A stretch of 64,000 nt of DNA, taken from assembly GCF_005280205.1 (NCBI RefSeq), contig NZ_SUND01000014.1, forward strand, positions 62,001 through 126,000. Reading direction: 5' to 3'. Below, one piece after another: positions 1 to 7,965 of this stretch (the first letter of the stretch is position 1; every line of letters starts with the position of its first letter). A model generated the notes under the pieces. That model did no database searches. It was not told the DNA's origin and saw only the letters and a list, made by a program, of their open reading frames with translations. This DNA is from Bacillus yapensis (GTDB lineage: Bacteria > Bacillota > Bacilli > Bacillales > Cytobacillaceae). The translations under genes were made by a program, and so were the position numbers.

Positions 1-1
1 C

Positions 2-691
2 ATTAAGGAATTTGTAAGAAAATTTAAGGAAGGCTATGACATTGTATATGGGGTAAGGAATAAAAGGGAGACGGACACATTTTTTAAGCGGTCGACGGCA
101 CAAGTATTTTATAAAATGATGAAAGTAATGGGCGTAGACCTCGTTTATAATCATGCTGATTTTCGACTCATGAGTAAAAGAGCGGTCGAGAAATTAGAAA
201 GGTTTAAGGAAACGAATATGTTTTTACGAGGAGTTGTTCCGTTAATTGGATTTACTACTACATCTGTCTATTATGACCGAAAAGAAAGGTTGGCAGGAAC
301 GACGAAATATCCTTTGAAAAAGATGCTCTCGTTTGCCTTTGATGGAATTACATCCTTTTCGATTCAGCCAATTCGGTTTGTCTTGTTTGTTGGACTTGCT
401 TCCTTTTTCGGAAGCCTTGTATTTGCTCTCTACTTCTTGTCGTTAAAAATCTTTGGGGATACAGAATTAGGCTGGACATCTTTGATCACATCGATTTGGT
501 TGATTGGGGGCTTGCAGCTTATTGCAGTGGGTCTTGTCGGTGAATACATTGGGAAAATCTATAAGGAAGTGAAGCATCGACCAAAATACATTATTGATAT
601 AGATGCTTTTAATGTCCCGATGTCTATACATAAGTCGGAAAGTGACAAGGAATTTTCCCTAGAACATCGAGCCTTATTGGAATCTAACTAG
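2..691 (+). CDS. Family 2 glycosyltransferase, membrane-anchored (5' end outside window)
   Basis: The reading frame is open from base 2, so the gene begins upstream of the window; 229 residues are visible. The visible part carries the C-terminal half of a GT2 domain of the GtrB/CsbB/YkcC (DPM1-like) type: an IVYGVRNKRETD stretch, then a Y-x-L-x-N-like acceptor region with D-F-R-L-M, followed by two hydrophobic segments (about residues 115-140 and 155-180) typical of undecaprenyl-phosphate sugar transferases. It probably loads a sugar from a nucleotide donor onto undecaprenyl phosphate at the inner membrane face, but the donor cannot be read. An in-frame ATG at 116 is internal and should not be used as the start. 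Confidence 0.85.
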   Translation: MKEFVRKFKEGYDIVYGVRNKRETDTFFKRSTAQVFYKMMKVMGVDLVYNHADFRLMSKRAVEKLERFKETNMFLRGVVPLIGFTTTSVYYDRKERLAGTTKYPLKKMLSFAFDGITSFSIQPIRFVLFVGLASFFGSLVFALYFLSLKIFGDTELGWTSLITSIWLIGGLQLIAVGLVGEYIGKIYKEVKHRPKYIIDIDAFNVPMSIHKSESDKEFSLEHRALLESN

Positions 692-741
692 TCCATATAT
701 TTGCTTTTCTGACCATTTTCAGGAAGAATGGGAGTAAATGT

Positions 742-1725
742 ATGGGGAGTGAGGAAATGTTTCAACCATTGAAAGGGCTTCATCATGTTTCGGCAATTAC
801 AAAAGATGCGAAAAGAAATTATGAGTTTTATACAAAAGTATTAGGGCTTCGCTTGGTCAAAAAAACGGTAAATCAAGATGATACATCAGTTTATCATCTA
901 TTCTACGCGGATGAAAGAGGAAACCCCGGTACCGATTTAACCTTTTTTGAGATTCCCAATGCGGGTAGAACCTACTATGGAACGAATAGTATTTCGACCA
1001 CTTCTTTAAGAGTTAGAGATGATAAGGCGATACAGTACTGGAAAGAAAGACTTGCAGAATTCAGTGTCGACCATGATGAGATTTCTCAAGAATCAGGAGG
1101 AGCTACATTAGCGTTTCGTGATTTCGAAGGGCAGAGGTTGATGTTTGTGTCTGACGAAGATAATCAAGGTGTTGCTGGAGGGAAACCGTGGGATAAGAGT
1201 CCGGTTCCAGTTGAGTATGCGATTGTTGGTCTTGGACCTGTATATTTAACGGTTTCTAAGTTAGAGAACTCTGTGCAAATTTTAACGAAGGTATTAGGTT
1301 TTAAAGAAACAAGAAAGTATGTAATGGCTGGGCACGATGTTATTGTATTTGAAACAGGTGAAGGAGGTACTGGTGCAGAGGTTCATATTCAAAAACGGTC
1401 TGAACTTCTAGTAGAGAGACCTGGAAGAGGAAGTGTCCATCATGTGGCATTCCGGGTAGAAAATGAGGAAGAGCTACAAAAATGGGTCGATTACTTAAAG
1501 CAATTACGTATTCCGAATTCAGGTTTGGTTGAACGGTATTATTTCAAATCTCTTTACTTTAGAGAGCCAAATGGGATTTTATATGAATTGGCAACAGATG
1601 GTCCGGGATTTGAAGGGGACGAAGATTTTGAGCATTTAGGGGAAAGACTTGCATTGCCACCTTATTTTGAAGAGCAGCGTGAAAGTATAGAAGAAAAACT
1701 AAAACCGTTAGATACAAGCATATAA
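742..1725 (+). CDS. Ring-cleaving dioxygenase, VOC superfamily (MhqO/MhqE-like)
   Basis: Two tandem VOC (glyoxalase/bleomycin-resistance fold) halves, about residues 10-140 and 155-300. The metal-binding pattern of extradiol-type enzymes is visible: His in the GLHHVSAI strand, His in SVHHVAF and Glu in YELATDGPGF. Family members in Bacillus (MhqA/E/O) act on hydroquinones or catechols; the substrate here is an inference. A close paralogue lies at 56466. Two starts are credible: ATG 742 (GGGAG at 730-734, 7-nt spacer) and ATG 757 (GGGGAG at 744-749, 7-nt spacer); the paralogue aligns better with 757. No MhqR-like operator is seen upstream, unlike the paralogue. A hairpin terminator follows directly. 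Confidence 0.88.
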   Translation: MGSEEMFQPLKGLHHVSAITKDAKRNYEFYTKVLGLRLVKKTVNQDDTSVYHLFYADERGNPGTDLTFFEIPNAGRTYYGTNSISTTSLRVRDDKAIQYWKERLAEFSVDHDEISQESGGATLAFRDFEGQRLMFVSDEDNQGVAGGKPWDKSPVPVEYAIVGLGPVYLTVSKLENSVQILTKVLGFKETRKYVMAGHDVIVFETGEGGTGAEVHIQKRSELLVERPGRGSVHHVAFRVENEEELQKWVDYLKQLRIPNSGLVERYYFKSLYFREPNGILYELATDGPGFEGDEDFEHLGERLALPPYFEEQRESIEEKLKPLDTSI

Positions 1726-1753
1726 AAAAGACCTCAAAATTGAGGTCTTTTTG
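1726..1753 (+). terminator. Intrinsic terminator of VOC dioxygenase
   Basis: AAAGACCTC and GAGGTCTTT arms with a short A/T loop followed by a T run, immediately after the stop codon. Confidence 0.85.
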
Positions 1754-1997
1754 TTCGAAAAATTGAGGCGCACATGACTACACTCCACATTGTGTTGCCT
1801 ATATTTCAAGGCGCGTCAAGTCGTCTTACACAATTCAGCTCATCGCTTTACTAATATAGCATGTGTCGTTTAAGAAGACAAGCATTTTTATTAATTAATA
1901 TATGGATGGGTGAAAATATGCACTCTTTAGTAATTATTGAAATATTATGAAAAAGATGAAATAATGAGATTAGTAAATTACAATTGGGGGAGAAAAA

Positions 1998-2324
1998 ATG
2001 GCTGTTCGCGAGGAATTAGATGCGTTTGTTGCAAAGGTAAATAGTAATCCAGTGCATATTGCAAATGAAAAGGACCGAGTATTTCAAATTGAATTACAGG
2101 AAAGTGGCGTATTACAAATTGTTTTAAAAAATGGCAAGTTATCTGTAGCTGAAGGAACTCCGAACGAACCACAAGTCACGATTAAGACATCAGATAAAAA
2201 CTTCTCATTGCTTCTAAAGGATGACTTAAATACGACAATGGCTTTTATGACTGGTGGATTGAAAATTGACGGAAACATCGGATTGGCGATGAAACTCCAA
2301 GAGATCGTGAAGAAGTATCAATAA
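1998..2324 (+). CDS. SCP2 sterol-binding-fold protein
   Basis: 108 residues matching the SCP2 lipid-binding fold in small stand-alone form: an N-terminal helix, a strand series (VFQIELQESG, VLQIVLKNGKLSV, PQVTIKTSDKNF) and the typical C-terminal FMTGGLKIDGNIGLAMKLQEI segment. Such proteins bind hydrophobic ligands in the cytosol; the ligand is unknown. The start is fixed by GGGGGAG at 1984-1990. It is monocistronic, with a terminator right behind it. About 240 bases upstream (1754-1997) hold no other gene that I can see. Confidence 0.8.
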   Translation: MAVREELDAFVAKVNSNPVHIANEKDRVFQIELQESGVLQIVLKNGKLSVAEGTPNEPQVTIKTSDKNFSLLLKDDLNTTMAFMTGGLKIDGNIGLAMKLQEIVKKYQ

Positions 2325-2332
2325 TGAAATGG

Positions 2333-2361
2333 CGGGCACTCCACTTTGGAGTGTCTTTTTT
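2333..2361 (+). terminator. Intrinsic terminator of SCP2 gene
   Basis: Inverted repeat GCACTCCA/TGGAGTGTC with a short loop and a TTTTTT tail. Confidence 0.8.
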
Positions 2362-2413
2362 CAAGATTAATAGATGGATTGTAAACGATTGAAAAAAGTA
2401 GATACGACAGACT

Positions 2414-2442
2414 TTAAACATACTGTTAATCTATGCTAAAAT
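2414..2442 (+). promoter_or_regulatory. Candidate extended -10 promoter of the RHH gene
   Basis: TGCTAAAAT at 2434-2442 is an extended -10 element; a weak -35 (TTAAAC, 2414-2419) lies 17 bp upstream. The predicted start of transcription, near 2449, falls at the first unit of the repeat array, so the array would form the whole leader and a protein bound to it would sit on the initially transcribed region. Confidence 0.5.
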
Positions 2443-2446
2443 AAAT

Positions 2447-2529
2447 TGATAGCAGCTGCTAGCAAAATGATAGCAAGTTGCTAGCAAAGTGATAGCAGAA
2501 TGCTAGCAAGATGATAGCAGTTGATAGCA
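2447..2529 (+). repeat. Helically phased operator-like array of eight 8-bp units
   Basis: Eight copies of an 8-bp unit begin at 2447, 2457, 2468, 2479, 2490, 2501, 2512 and 2522. The first seven alternate TGATAGCA and TGCTAGCA; the last two are both TGATAGCA. Steps are 10, 11, 11, 11, 11, 11 and 10 bp, close to one DNA helical turn. TGCTAGCA is a perfect palindrome. The array ends just before the ribosome site of the RHH gene (GGAG at 2538). Arrays of short boxes spaced in this manner are typical targets of dimeric RHH proteins such as MetJ, omega and ParG, so autoregulation is the simplest reading. Confidence 0.85.
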
Positions 2530-2549
2530 ATACGATTGGAGATGTTGAT

Positions 2550-2744
2550 ATGAGTAATAATCCGAAAAGTCAGCTGAACCTCAGAGTTCCAGCTGATACC
2601 TTGAAGCAACTGGACGAAATCGTTGAATTTTATCAGGAGAATACAAAATTCGGGAAGGTATCCAAAGGCGATGTGTTAAGTGATATCATTGATAAATCAC
2701 ATGAAGTGATGATTAAACAAAAATTAAATAAAAGACCTCGGTAA
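2550..2744 (+). CDS. Small ribbon-helix-helix DNA-binding protein
   Basis: 64 residues. A basic N-terminus leads into a predicted beta strand (SQLNLRVP), helix A (about residues 13-29) and helix B after a KVSKGDVL turn, the layout of Arc/CopG/ParG-type RHH dimers that read DNA through the strand. The start at ATG 2550 is set by GGAGAT at 2538-2543; an upstream in-frame start at 2511 would lie within the repeat array and lacks a ribosome site. No ParA-like or toxin gene is adjacent, so it is not evidently part of a partition or toxin-antitoxin pair. It converges on racA. It probably binds the array in its own leader. Confidence 0.72.
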   Translation: MSNNPKSQLNLRVPADTLKQLDEIVEFYQENTKFGKVSKGDVLSDIIDKSHEVMIKQKLNKRPR

Positions 2745-2787
2745 TTTTAGACAGGAATAGTTTCTTGGCTCAAAACCGGAGGTCTTG
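2731..2787. terminator. Shared inverted repeat between RHH gene and racA
   Basis: AGACCTCGG at the end of the RHH gene pairs with CCGGAGGTCT about 40 bases later. The loop is long and there is no good T run, so it may be a weak bidirectional terminator or only an RNA stem. Confidence 0.35.
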
Positions 2788-2818
2788 ATAGAGTATTTTT
2801 ATATCTATAATTAGCATG

Positions 2819-3319
2819 TTAGAACCCTAAAAGACTTAGGAAAATCTTTTTCCTTTTCCTTGTTACTAAAATAGGTTCGGTTGAGTCGGTTTGGTCTTCT
2901 TCGACTTGTTTTGTCTTTTCGACTAACTCCTTAATTTGCGAGTTAAGAGATTCGATCTCCTTTTTTAAATCTTCAATTTCTCTACGGTGTTGTAATAGCT
3001 GATAAGAGACAACAGAATCGGCCTTCGATTCCACTTTTCTCTCAACCACTTTTAATCTTTCTAAAAAGCTTTGGTCTTGTTCGTCTGTTTTCTGCATGTT
3101 TCTTGAGCCCCTCCGAACTTTTTTCGTTACTTGTATGTCTTGAAATGGTATACCGTCTTGAAGCTGTTGTTTAAACTCTTTTAGTATTTGTATATCCTCC
3201 TCAGAATACAAGTAATGACCAAATTCATTTCTTTCCATTTTTAATCCTAAATGCTTTACCCATCTTTGGACGGTGCTAGATGACACACCGAGCATTCTTG
3301 AAATGGCGCTTGTATTCAC
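2819..3319 (-). CDS. racA: RacA-like chromosome-anchoring protein
   Basis: 166 residues. The N-terminus is a MerR-like winged helix (NTSAISRMLGVSSSTVQRWVKHLGL, then a wing with ERNEFGHYLYSEED), followed by a basic linker (residues about 65-80), a coiled coil (about 85-145) and a short basic C-terminal tail. This matches B. subtilis RacA, which binds dispersed ram sites near the origin and, via its tail and DivIVA, anchors the chromosome at the cell pole at sporulation onset. The start is placed at GTG 3319: AAAGGAGA lies 9 bases upstream of it, whereas the GTG at 3328 touches the ribosome site. In B. subtilis racA is Spo0A/sigma-H controlled; no clear box was read here. Confidence 0.85.
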   Translation of the reverse strand: MNTSAISRMLGVSSSTVQRWVKHLGLKMERNEFGHYLYSEEDIQILKEFKQQLQDGIPFQDIQVTKKVRRGSRNMQKTDEQDQSFLERLKVVERKVESKADSVVSYQLLQHRREIEDLKKEIESLNSQIKELVEKTKQVEEDQTDSTEPILVTRKRKKIFLSLLGF

Positions 3320-3538
3320 TTTATTCACTCTCCTTTATGAATGAATTCTTTGTCTAAATGGAAAATCCTATCTAGACGACAAAACAAGTTTTCATTCGGC
3401 AAAGAAAGTGTAAATACAACTTTTTTAGCAACATAAAAACTTAACAAAGTCGATGGTAAAATTATCCCCTTAAAAGCTTTACTTAATGTTAAGTACATGG
3501 CACAATGTACTAGAAAAAATAGTGAAGGTTGTGAATAT

Positions 3539-4774
3539 ATGACAGGACAAGAAGGTCGACTGAGTAACTGGAAAAAGAATATTATTCTTTTCTTAAGCAG
3601 TCAGACGATTTCGCTTTTTGGTTCAGCATTAGTACAATATGCAATAATGTGGCATGTAACATTAACAACAGAGTCAGGTATTATGATGACGTTGTTTATT
3701 ATATGTGGGTTTATCCCTACATTTATTTTATCTCCGTTTGCAGGAGTTTGGGCAGACCGCTATAACCGAAAGTTGCTAATTATCCTATCTGATTCGATGA
3801 TTGCGTTGGCAACGTTAATATTGGCGATTGTCTTCTTAATGGGATACGATGCAACATGGTTACTGTTTCTAATGGCTGCTGTACGAGCGCTTGGTACAGG
3901 AATACAAACTCCAGCAGTTGGAGCGATACTACCTCAAATTGTTCCAAGTGATAAATTAACGAAAGTCAATGGAGCGAATGGTAGTATTCAAGCAGTCATT
4001 ATGTTTGTTGCACCGATTGTAAGTGCTGGACTTTTGACGGTGGCTACGATTGAAATGATTTTCTTTATTGATGTCATTACGGCTGCTATCGCCATTTTTA
4101 CGCTGCTTGCCTTTTTCCGAATCCCTCTTCATGAGAAAGCAAGTGAGCAACAAACGACAAGTTATCTTAATGATTTTAAAGAAGGTATTAAGTACATAAA
4201 AGAACATGCGTTTCTGAAAACATTCTTTCTGTTTTTTGCCTTATTCTTCATTTTAATGGCACCTGCAGCCTTCTTGACACCACTCCAAGTGACTCGTAGC
4301 TTCGGTGACGATGTTTGGCGTCTTACAGCAATTGAGCTCGTCTTCTCAATTGGTATGATGGCAGGCGGTGGGGTTATCGCATCATGGGGAGGATTCAAAA
4401 ACAAAGTTCATACAATGACATTTGCCAGTGTTTTGATGGGACTGTGTACGTTTTTATTAGGAGTCGTACCGATCTTTTGGATTTATCTCGTTTTCATGGG
4501 TATCTTTGGTATAGCGATGCCAATCTTTAATACACCAACAACGGTTATGCTTCAGGAAAAAGTGGATGAAAATTATCTCGGTAGAATCTTTGGGGTATTT
4601 GGCATGATTTCCACTTCGATGATGCCAATTGGAATGCTCATCTTCGGACCACTTGCTGATATAGTGGACATTGAATGGCTCCTTATCCTAACAGGGGTAT
4701 TAATTTTAATTCTTTCATTGTTCTTAGGAAAAAACAAAGCTTTACTTGAAAACGGGAAACCGCTTGAAGCATAA
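3539..4774 (+). CDS. MFS efflux transporter (MefA/MFS_3-like)
   Basis: 411 residues with about 12 hydrophobic segments. The inter-helix 2-3 loop has the MFS signature (AGVWADRYNRK), and the QTPAVGAILPQIVP and NGANGS regions resemble the MefA/YfiS/enterobactin-exporter-like MFS_3 group, which export drugs or siderophores. The substrate cannot be told. ATG 3539 is preferred over the in-frame ATG 3497: it has GAAGG at 3524-3528, while 3497 has no ribosome site. A short palindrome-like TTAATGTTAA lies near 3484. Monocistronic, with a terminator behind it. Confidence 0.8.
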   Translation: MTGQEGRLSNWKKNIILFLSSQTISLFGSALVQYAIMWHVTLTTESGIMMTLFIICGFIPTFILSPFAGVWADRYNRKLLIILSDSMIALATLILAIVFLMGYDATWLLFLMAAVRALGTGIQTPAVGAILPQIVPSDKLTKVNGANGSIQAVIMFVAPIVSAGLLTVATIEMIFFIDVITAAIAIFTLLAFFRIPLHEKASEQQTTSYLNDFKEGIKYIKEHAFLKTFFLFFALFFILMAPAAFLTPLQVTRSFGDDVWRLTAIELVFSIGMMAGGGVIASWGGFKNKVHTMTFASVLMGLCTFLLGVVPIFWIYLVFMGIFGIAMPIFNTPTTVMLQEKVDENYLGRIFGVFGMISTSMMPIGMLIFGPLADIVDIEWLLILTGVLILILSLFLGKNKALLENGKPLEA

Positions 4775-4786
4775 TTATTAAATTGG

Positions 4787-4822
4787 GAAAGCTGACTGAC
4801 TCTAAAGAGTGGTCAGCTTTTT
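4787..4822 (+). terminator. Intrinsic terminator of MFS gene
   Basis: AAAGCTGAC and GTCAGCTTT arms with a 15-nt loop and a TTTTTT tail. Confidence 0.8.
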
Positions 4823-4974
4823 TAATTTCTAAATAGTTCCTTGTGTTGAGATTCTGCTTAAAGAAATAGATGATTTTATCAACTCTCAAAAAATTTGTAA
4901 CAATTTAAAAGAGGAGATCGACCTTTAAAAAGGAAATACTAATATAATGATCTCAAATTTTGGGGGAGGTACTT

Positions 4975-7965
4975 ATGAAATCATTAGTTAAAGAGCTAAA
5001 GCTACTGTGCGATAATTTCCCACTTACAGAGAAGATAATCATAGTGGATTCATTCCTTATCGGAGAACAGATAAATGTGGCCTACAATTTACAAGGGTAC
5101 CATTCCATTAATCTTAAATTTAAAACAGCTTTTGATTTAGCGAGAGAAATCACTGAAATTTATGCTCCATCAATGGGCAAAATTCTTGACCCGACTATCG
5201 CTGAACAAATGATGTATTCTCTCTTAGATGATTTAAAAGCTGAGAACAAGCTTGACTATTTTTCTGGCATGGAAATTACCCCGACCTTCAGTAAAGCTAT
5301 TTATTCAACCATTCGACAGCTACGAGGGGCAGGTTATTCAAAGGAAAACTTTCCGTTCGATGCCTTTCTTAGTAAAAGCAAAGCCGAGGATTTACATACG
5401 ATTCTAGAGCAATTTGAAAGCTTACTAGAGCGTAACAAGCTCATCGATGAGGCGGCAGTATATTTAACAGCAAGTGAATTCGTGAATAAGCGTGATGATG
5501 TCATCTATATTCTTCAATCCAATTTGCAGCTGAACTATATGGCAGAAGAATTCTTGAAGCAGCTATTGCCAGAGCTTACTTATAAGCTGCCTCTTGCACA
5601 GGTTCGAGGGGTTCAGACGGTTGAAAAATCAGGTATCCGTTCGATTTCTTGGGGAGACACCTCGACTCTTAGTTATATTTATGATGTAGAGAATGCAAAG
5701 GACAAGCCGGAGTTGGCCTATTTCACCGCCAAAACGGAAGAGCTTGAGATTAAAGAAGTATTGGAAAGAATAAAGTCTTCCAACCTTCCATTTGATCAAA
5801 ATGTTGTCTATTACACGAACTCTGAAAGCTATGTAACCCTCTTTTATCATTTAGCGCAACAAATTGACATTCCCCTCACGTTCGGTGAAGGATTACCGAT
5901 ATCCTTCAGTAGACCGGGAAGACTTGTTAGTGGCTTATTAAAATGGCTTCAAACGAATTATAGTGTACAGCCTTTTCTTGATTTATTACAGGAGGGGTTA
6001 ATAGATATTGGTGATGAGGCTCCTAGTAAAGGGAAAATTGCAGGTTATTTGCGAGAGTTGCAGATTGGCTGGAGCAAACAACGCTATCTGGGGAAATTAG
6101 ACGAAGAGATGCGTGCATTAGAAAAAGCGCTAGAGACAGCTGAACAAGAGGAGAAGAAGGCCCATCTAACAAAACAACTAAACGACTTGAATTGGTTATC
6201 AAAATGGTTTCAAGCCATTTTTAAACGATTACCAGAATATGATTCACAAATAAATTATCGAAGCTTTCTAGAAGGGATTGTTTATCTCTTAAGAAATTCC
6301 TGTGCGACAAAATCCGGAATGGACGAAGTTGGGAAGACAACCATTTTGGATACTATAGAAAAAGTCTTACCATATGCAAATGAGGTATTGTCTTCTTATG
6401 AAATTGTGGAAAAGGTCAGGGATTTATTACTTTCCCTTCGAATCAAGCAATCGAAGGCGAAACCAGGGCATCTTCATGTAGCTTCGTATCGCTCAGGCGT
6501 ATACAACCATAGGCCAAACGTCTATATTGTCGGTTTGGATAATCGTCATTTTCCTGGCACGACAAGTGAAGATCCGCTGTTACTGGATCGAGAAAGAAAA
6601 GCACTTGGAAGAAATATTCCCGTGTTACAGAATACCGGACAAGAGAATCTTTACCTAATGAACCAGCTTCTTGCTCATACATCAGGACCTGTCACAGTCA
6701 GCTACTGCCATTTTGATATACATAATAATCGAGCGGTCAGTCCTGCCCATCTGTTTTTACAGCTATATCGCTATGGAACAGGAAAACATGAGGCGGATTT
6801 CAAAGAATTAAAGAGCCTGCCTTCCTATTTAACTGCAAGGGAAGTTATTGAAAATAAGGATTATTGGAATCAACTATTAAGTGATGAGTCAAATAAGGTG
6901 CTTGATTCGGAACTTTTAAGTCATTATCCCAATTTGGAATATGGTTTAAAGAGCGAAAAACACCGACAAGCACCTGATTTTACTGAATATGATGGTTTAG
7001 TTCAAGTGGAACAAGAAGCTTTGGATCCGCGCATCAATAAAGAAGAACGTGTTTCAGCGGCGAAGCTTGAAGCATTAGCGAAATGTCCATACTCCTATTT
7101 CTTACAGCATGTACTTCGAGTACGTCCAATTGAACATACAGAATACGATCCATATCGCTGGTTAGATGCGGCAACTCGCGGAAGCTTACTTCATAGCATT
7201 TTTGAAAACTTTTATAAGGAAATTAAAGAGGAAAAGCCATCTGTTAAAGCTCATGAGCATACGATTCAAACGATTGCAGGACAATTAATTGATAGGCAAA
7301 AAGAGCTGATACCACCTCCAAATGAGCGGATATTCGCAAAGGAGGTCGATGATATTCTCGCTTGCTGTTCAATTTTCTTAAAAGAAGAAGAGACTCATAG
7401 TGCGTCTTATAAACCACTCCATTTTGAATATGCATTTGGTGTTCGGGACCATGATCCGGCTGTTGTTACACTACCTTCTGGTGACACGATACTTGTGGCA
7501 GGAATGATCGATCGTATGGATGAAGCTGATTCGGGCGACTATCATATTATCGATTACAAAACAGGAAGTACGTATTCCTATAGCAATAAGGATATTTTTA
7601 AAGGAGGACGTCAGCTTCAGCATATGCTCTATGCGCTAGCAATTGAACAGCATCTTCAACTAGAGAGTGGAAAGGTTCAAGAGAGTGCGTATTATTTTCC
7701 GACAGTAAAGGGAATGGCCACAAGAGTTACACGGAAACAGGATGACACTGTCCGCAGAAATGGGCTCGATATATTAGAGCGGCTAATTGATGTGTTGAAA
7801 ACAGGGACTTTCACGATGACAGATGATGAAAATGATTGTAAGTTCTGTGATTTCAAAGCTGTGTGTAGAAGGAAGTTTTATGATAAAGATGTGTTGAATG
7901 TAAAACAAATGGATCAAAACTTTGAAGAGTTACGCCGTTTTAAGGGGGTTCGAGCATATGACTAA
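4975..7965 (+). CDS. AddB-like PD-(D/E)XK nuclease with iron-sulfur cluster cysteines, no P-loop
   Basis: 996 residues, shorter than B. subtilis AddB (about 1166). The N-terminus (IIIVDSFLIGEQI, then NLKFKTAFDLA) occupies the place of helicase motif I but has no GxxGxGK P-loop. A middle region resembles the inactivated helicase-like part of AddB (VYIVGLDNRHFPG near residue 520). The C-terminus has a complete nuclease: RGSLLHSIFENF, GMIDRMD, IIDYKTG, QLQHMLYA. Cysteines at about 704 and at 955, 958 and 964 (C-x2-C-x5-C) match the Fe-S staple of AddB. Start ATG 4975 follows GGGGGAGG; the in-frame TTG 4960 overlaps the ribosome site. It overlaps the helicase gene by 8 bases, so the two are translationally coupled. 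Confidence 0.8.
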   Translation: MKSLVKELKLLCDNFPLTEKIIIVDSFLIGEQINVAYNLQGYHSINLKFKTAFDLAREITEIYAPSMGKILDPTIAEQMMYSLLDDLKAENKLDYFSGMEITPTFSKAIYSTIRQLRGAGYSKENFPFDAFLSKSKAEDLHTILEQFESLLERNKLIDEAAVYLTASEFVNKRDDVIYILQSNLQLNYMAEEFLKQLLPELTYKLPLAQVRGVQTVEKSGIRSISWGDTSTLSYIYDVENAKDKPELAYFTAKTEELEIKEVLERIKSSNLPFDQNVVYYTNSESYVTLFYHLAQQIDIPLTFGEGLPISFSRPGRLVSGLLKWLQTNYSVQPFLDLLQEGLIDIGDEAPSKGKIAGYLRELQIGWSKQRYLGKLDEEMRALEKALETAEQEEKKAHLTKQLNDLNWLSKWFQAIFKRLPEYDSQINYRSFLEGIVYLLRNSCATKSGMDEVGKTTILDTIEKVLPYANEVLSSYEIVEKVRDLLLSLRIKQSKAKPGHLHVASYRSGVYNHRPNVYIVGLDNRHFPGTTSEDPLLLDRERKALGRNIPVLQNTGQENLYLMNQLLAHTSGPVTVSYCHFDIHNNRAVSPAHLFLQLYRYGTGKHEADFKELKSLPSYLTAREVIENKDYWNQLLSDESNKVLDSELLSHYPNLEYGLKSEKHRQAPDFTEYDGLVQVEQEALDPRINKEERVSAAKLEALAKCPYSYFLQHVLRVRPIEHTEYDPYRWLDAATRGSLLHSIFENFYKEIKEEKPSVKAHEHTIQTIAGQLIDRQKELIPPPNERIFAKEVDDILACCSIFLKEEETHSASYKPLHFEYAFGVRDHDPAVVTLPSGDTILVAGMIDRMDEADSGDYHIIDYKTGSTYSYSNKDIFKGGRQLQHMLYALAIEQHLQLESGKVQESAYYFPTVKGMATRVTRKQDDTVRRNGLDILERLIDVLKTGTFTMTDDENDCKFCDFKAVCRRKFYDKDVLNVKQMDQNFEELRRFKGVRAYD

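Noticed and set aside
1754-1997. Search for a small gene or RNA between the VOC and SCP2 genes
   Set aside because: No ORF with ribosome site and no strong hairpin beyond the two terminators.
2447-2529. Phased short repeats as a possible CRISPR array
   Set aside because: Units are 8 bp with 2-3-bp gaps; there are no unique spacers and no cas genes. It is an operator-like array.
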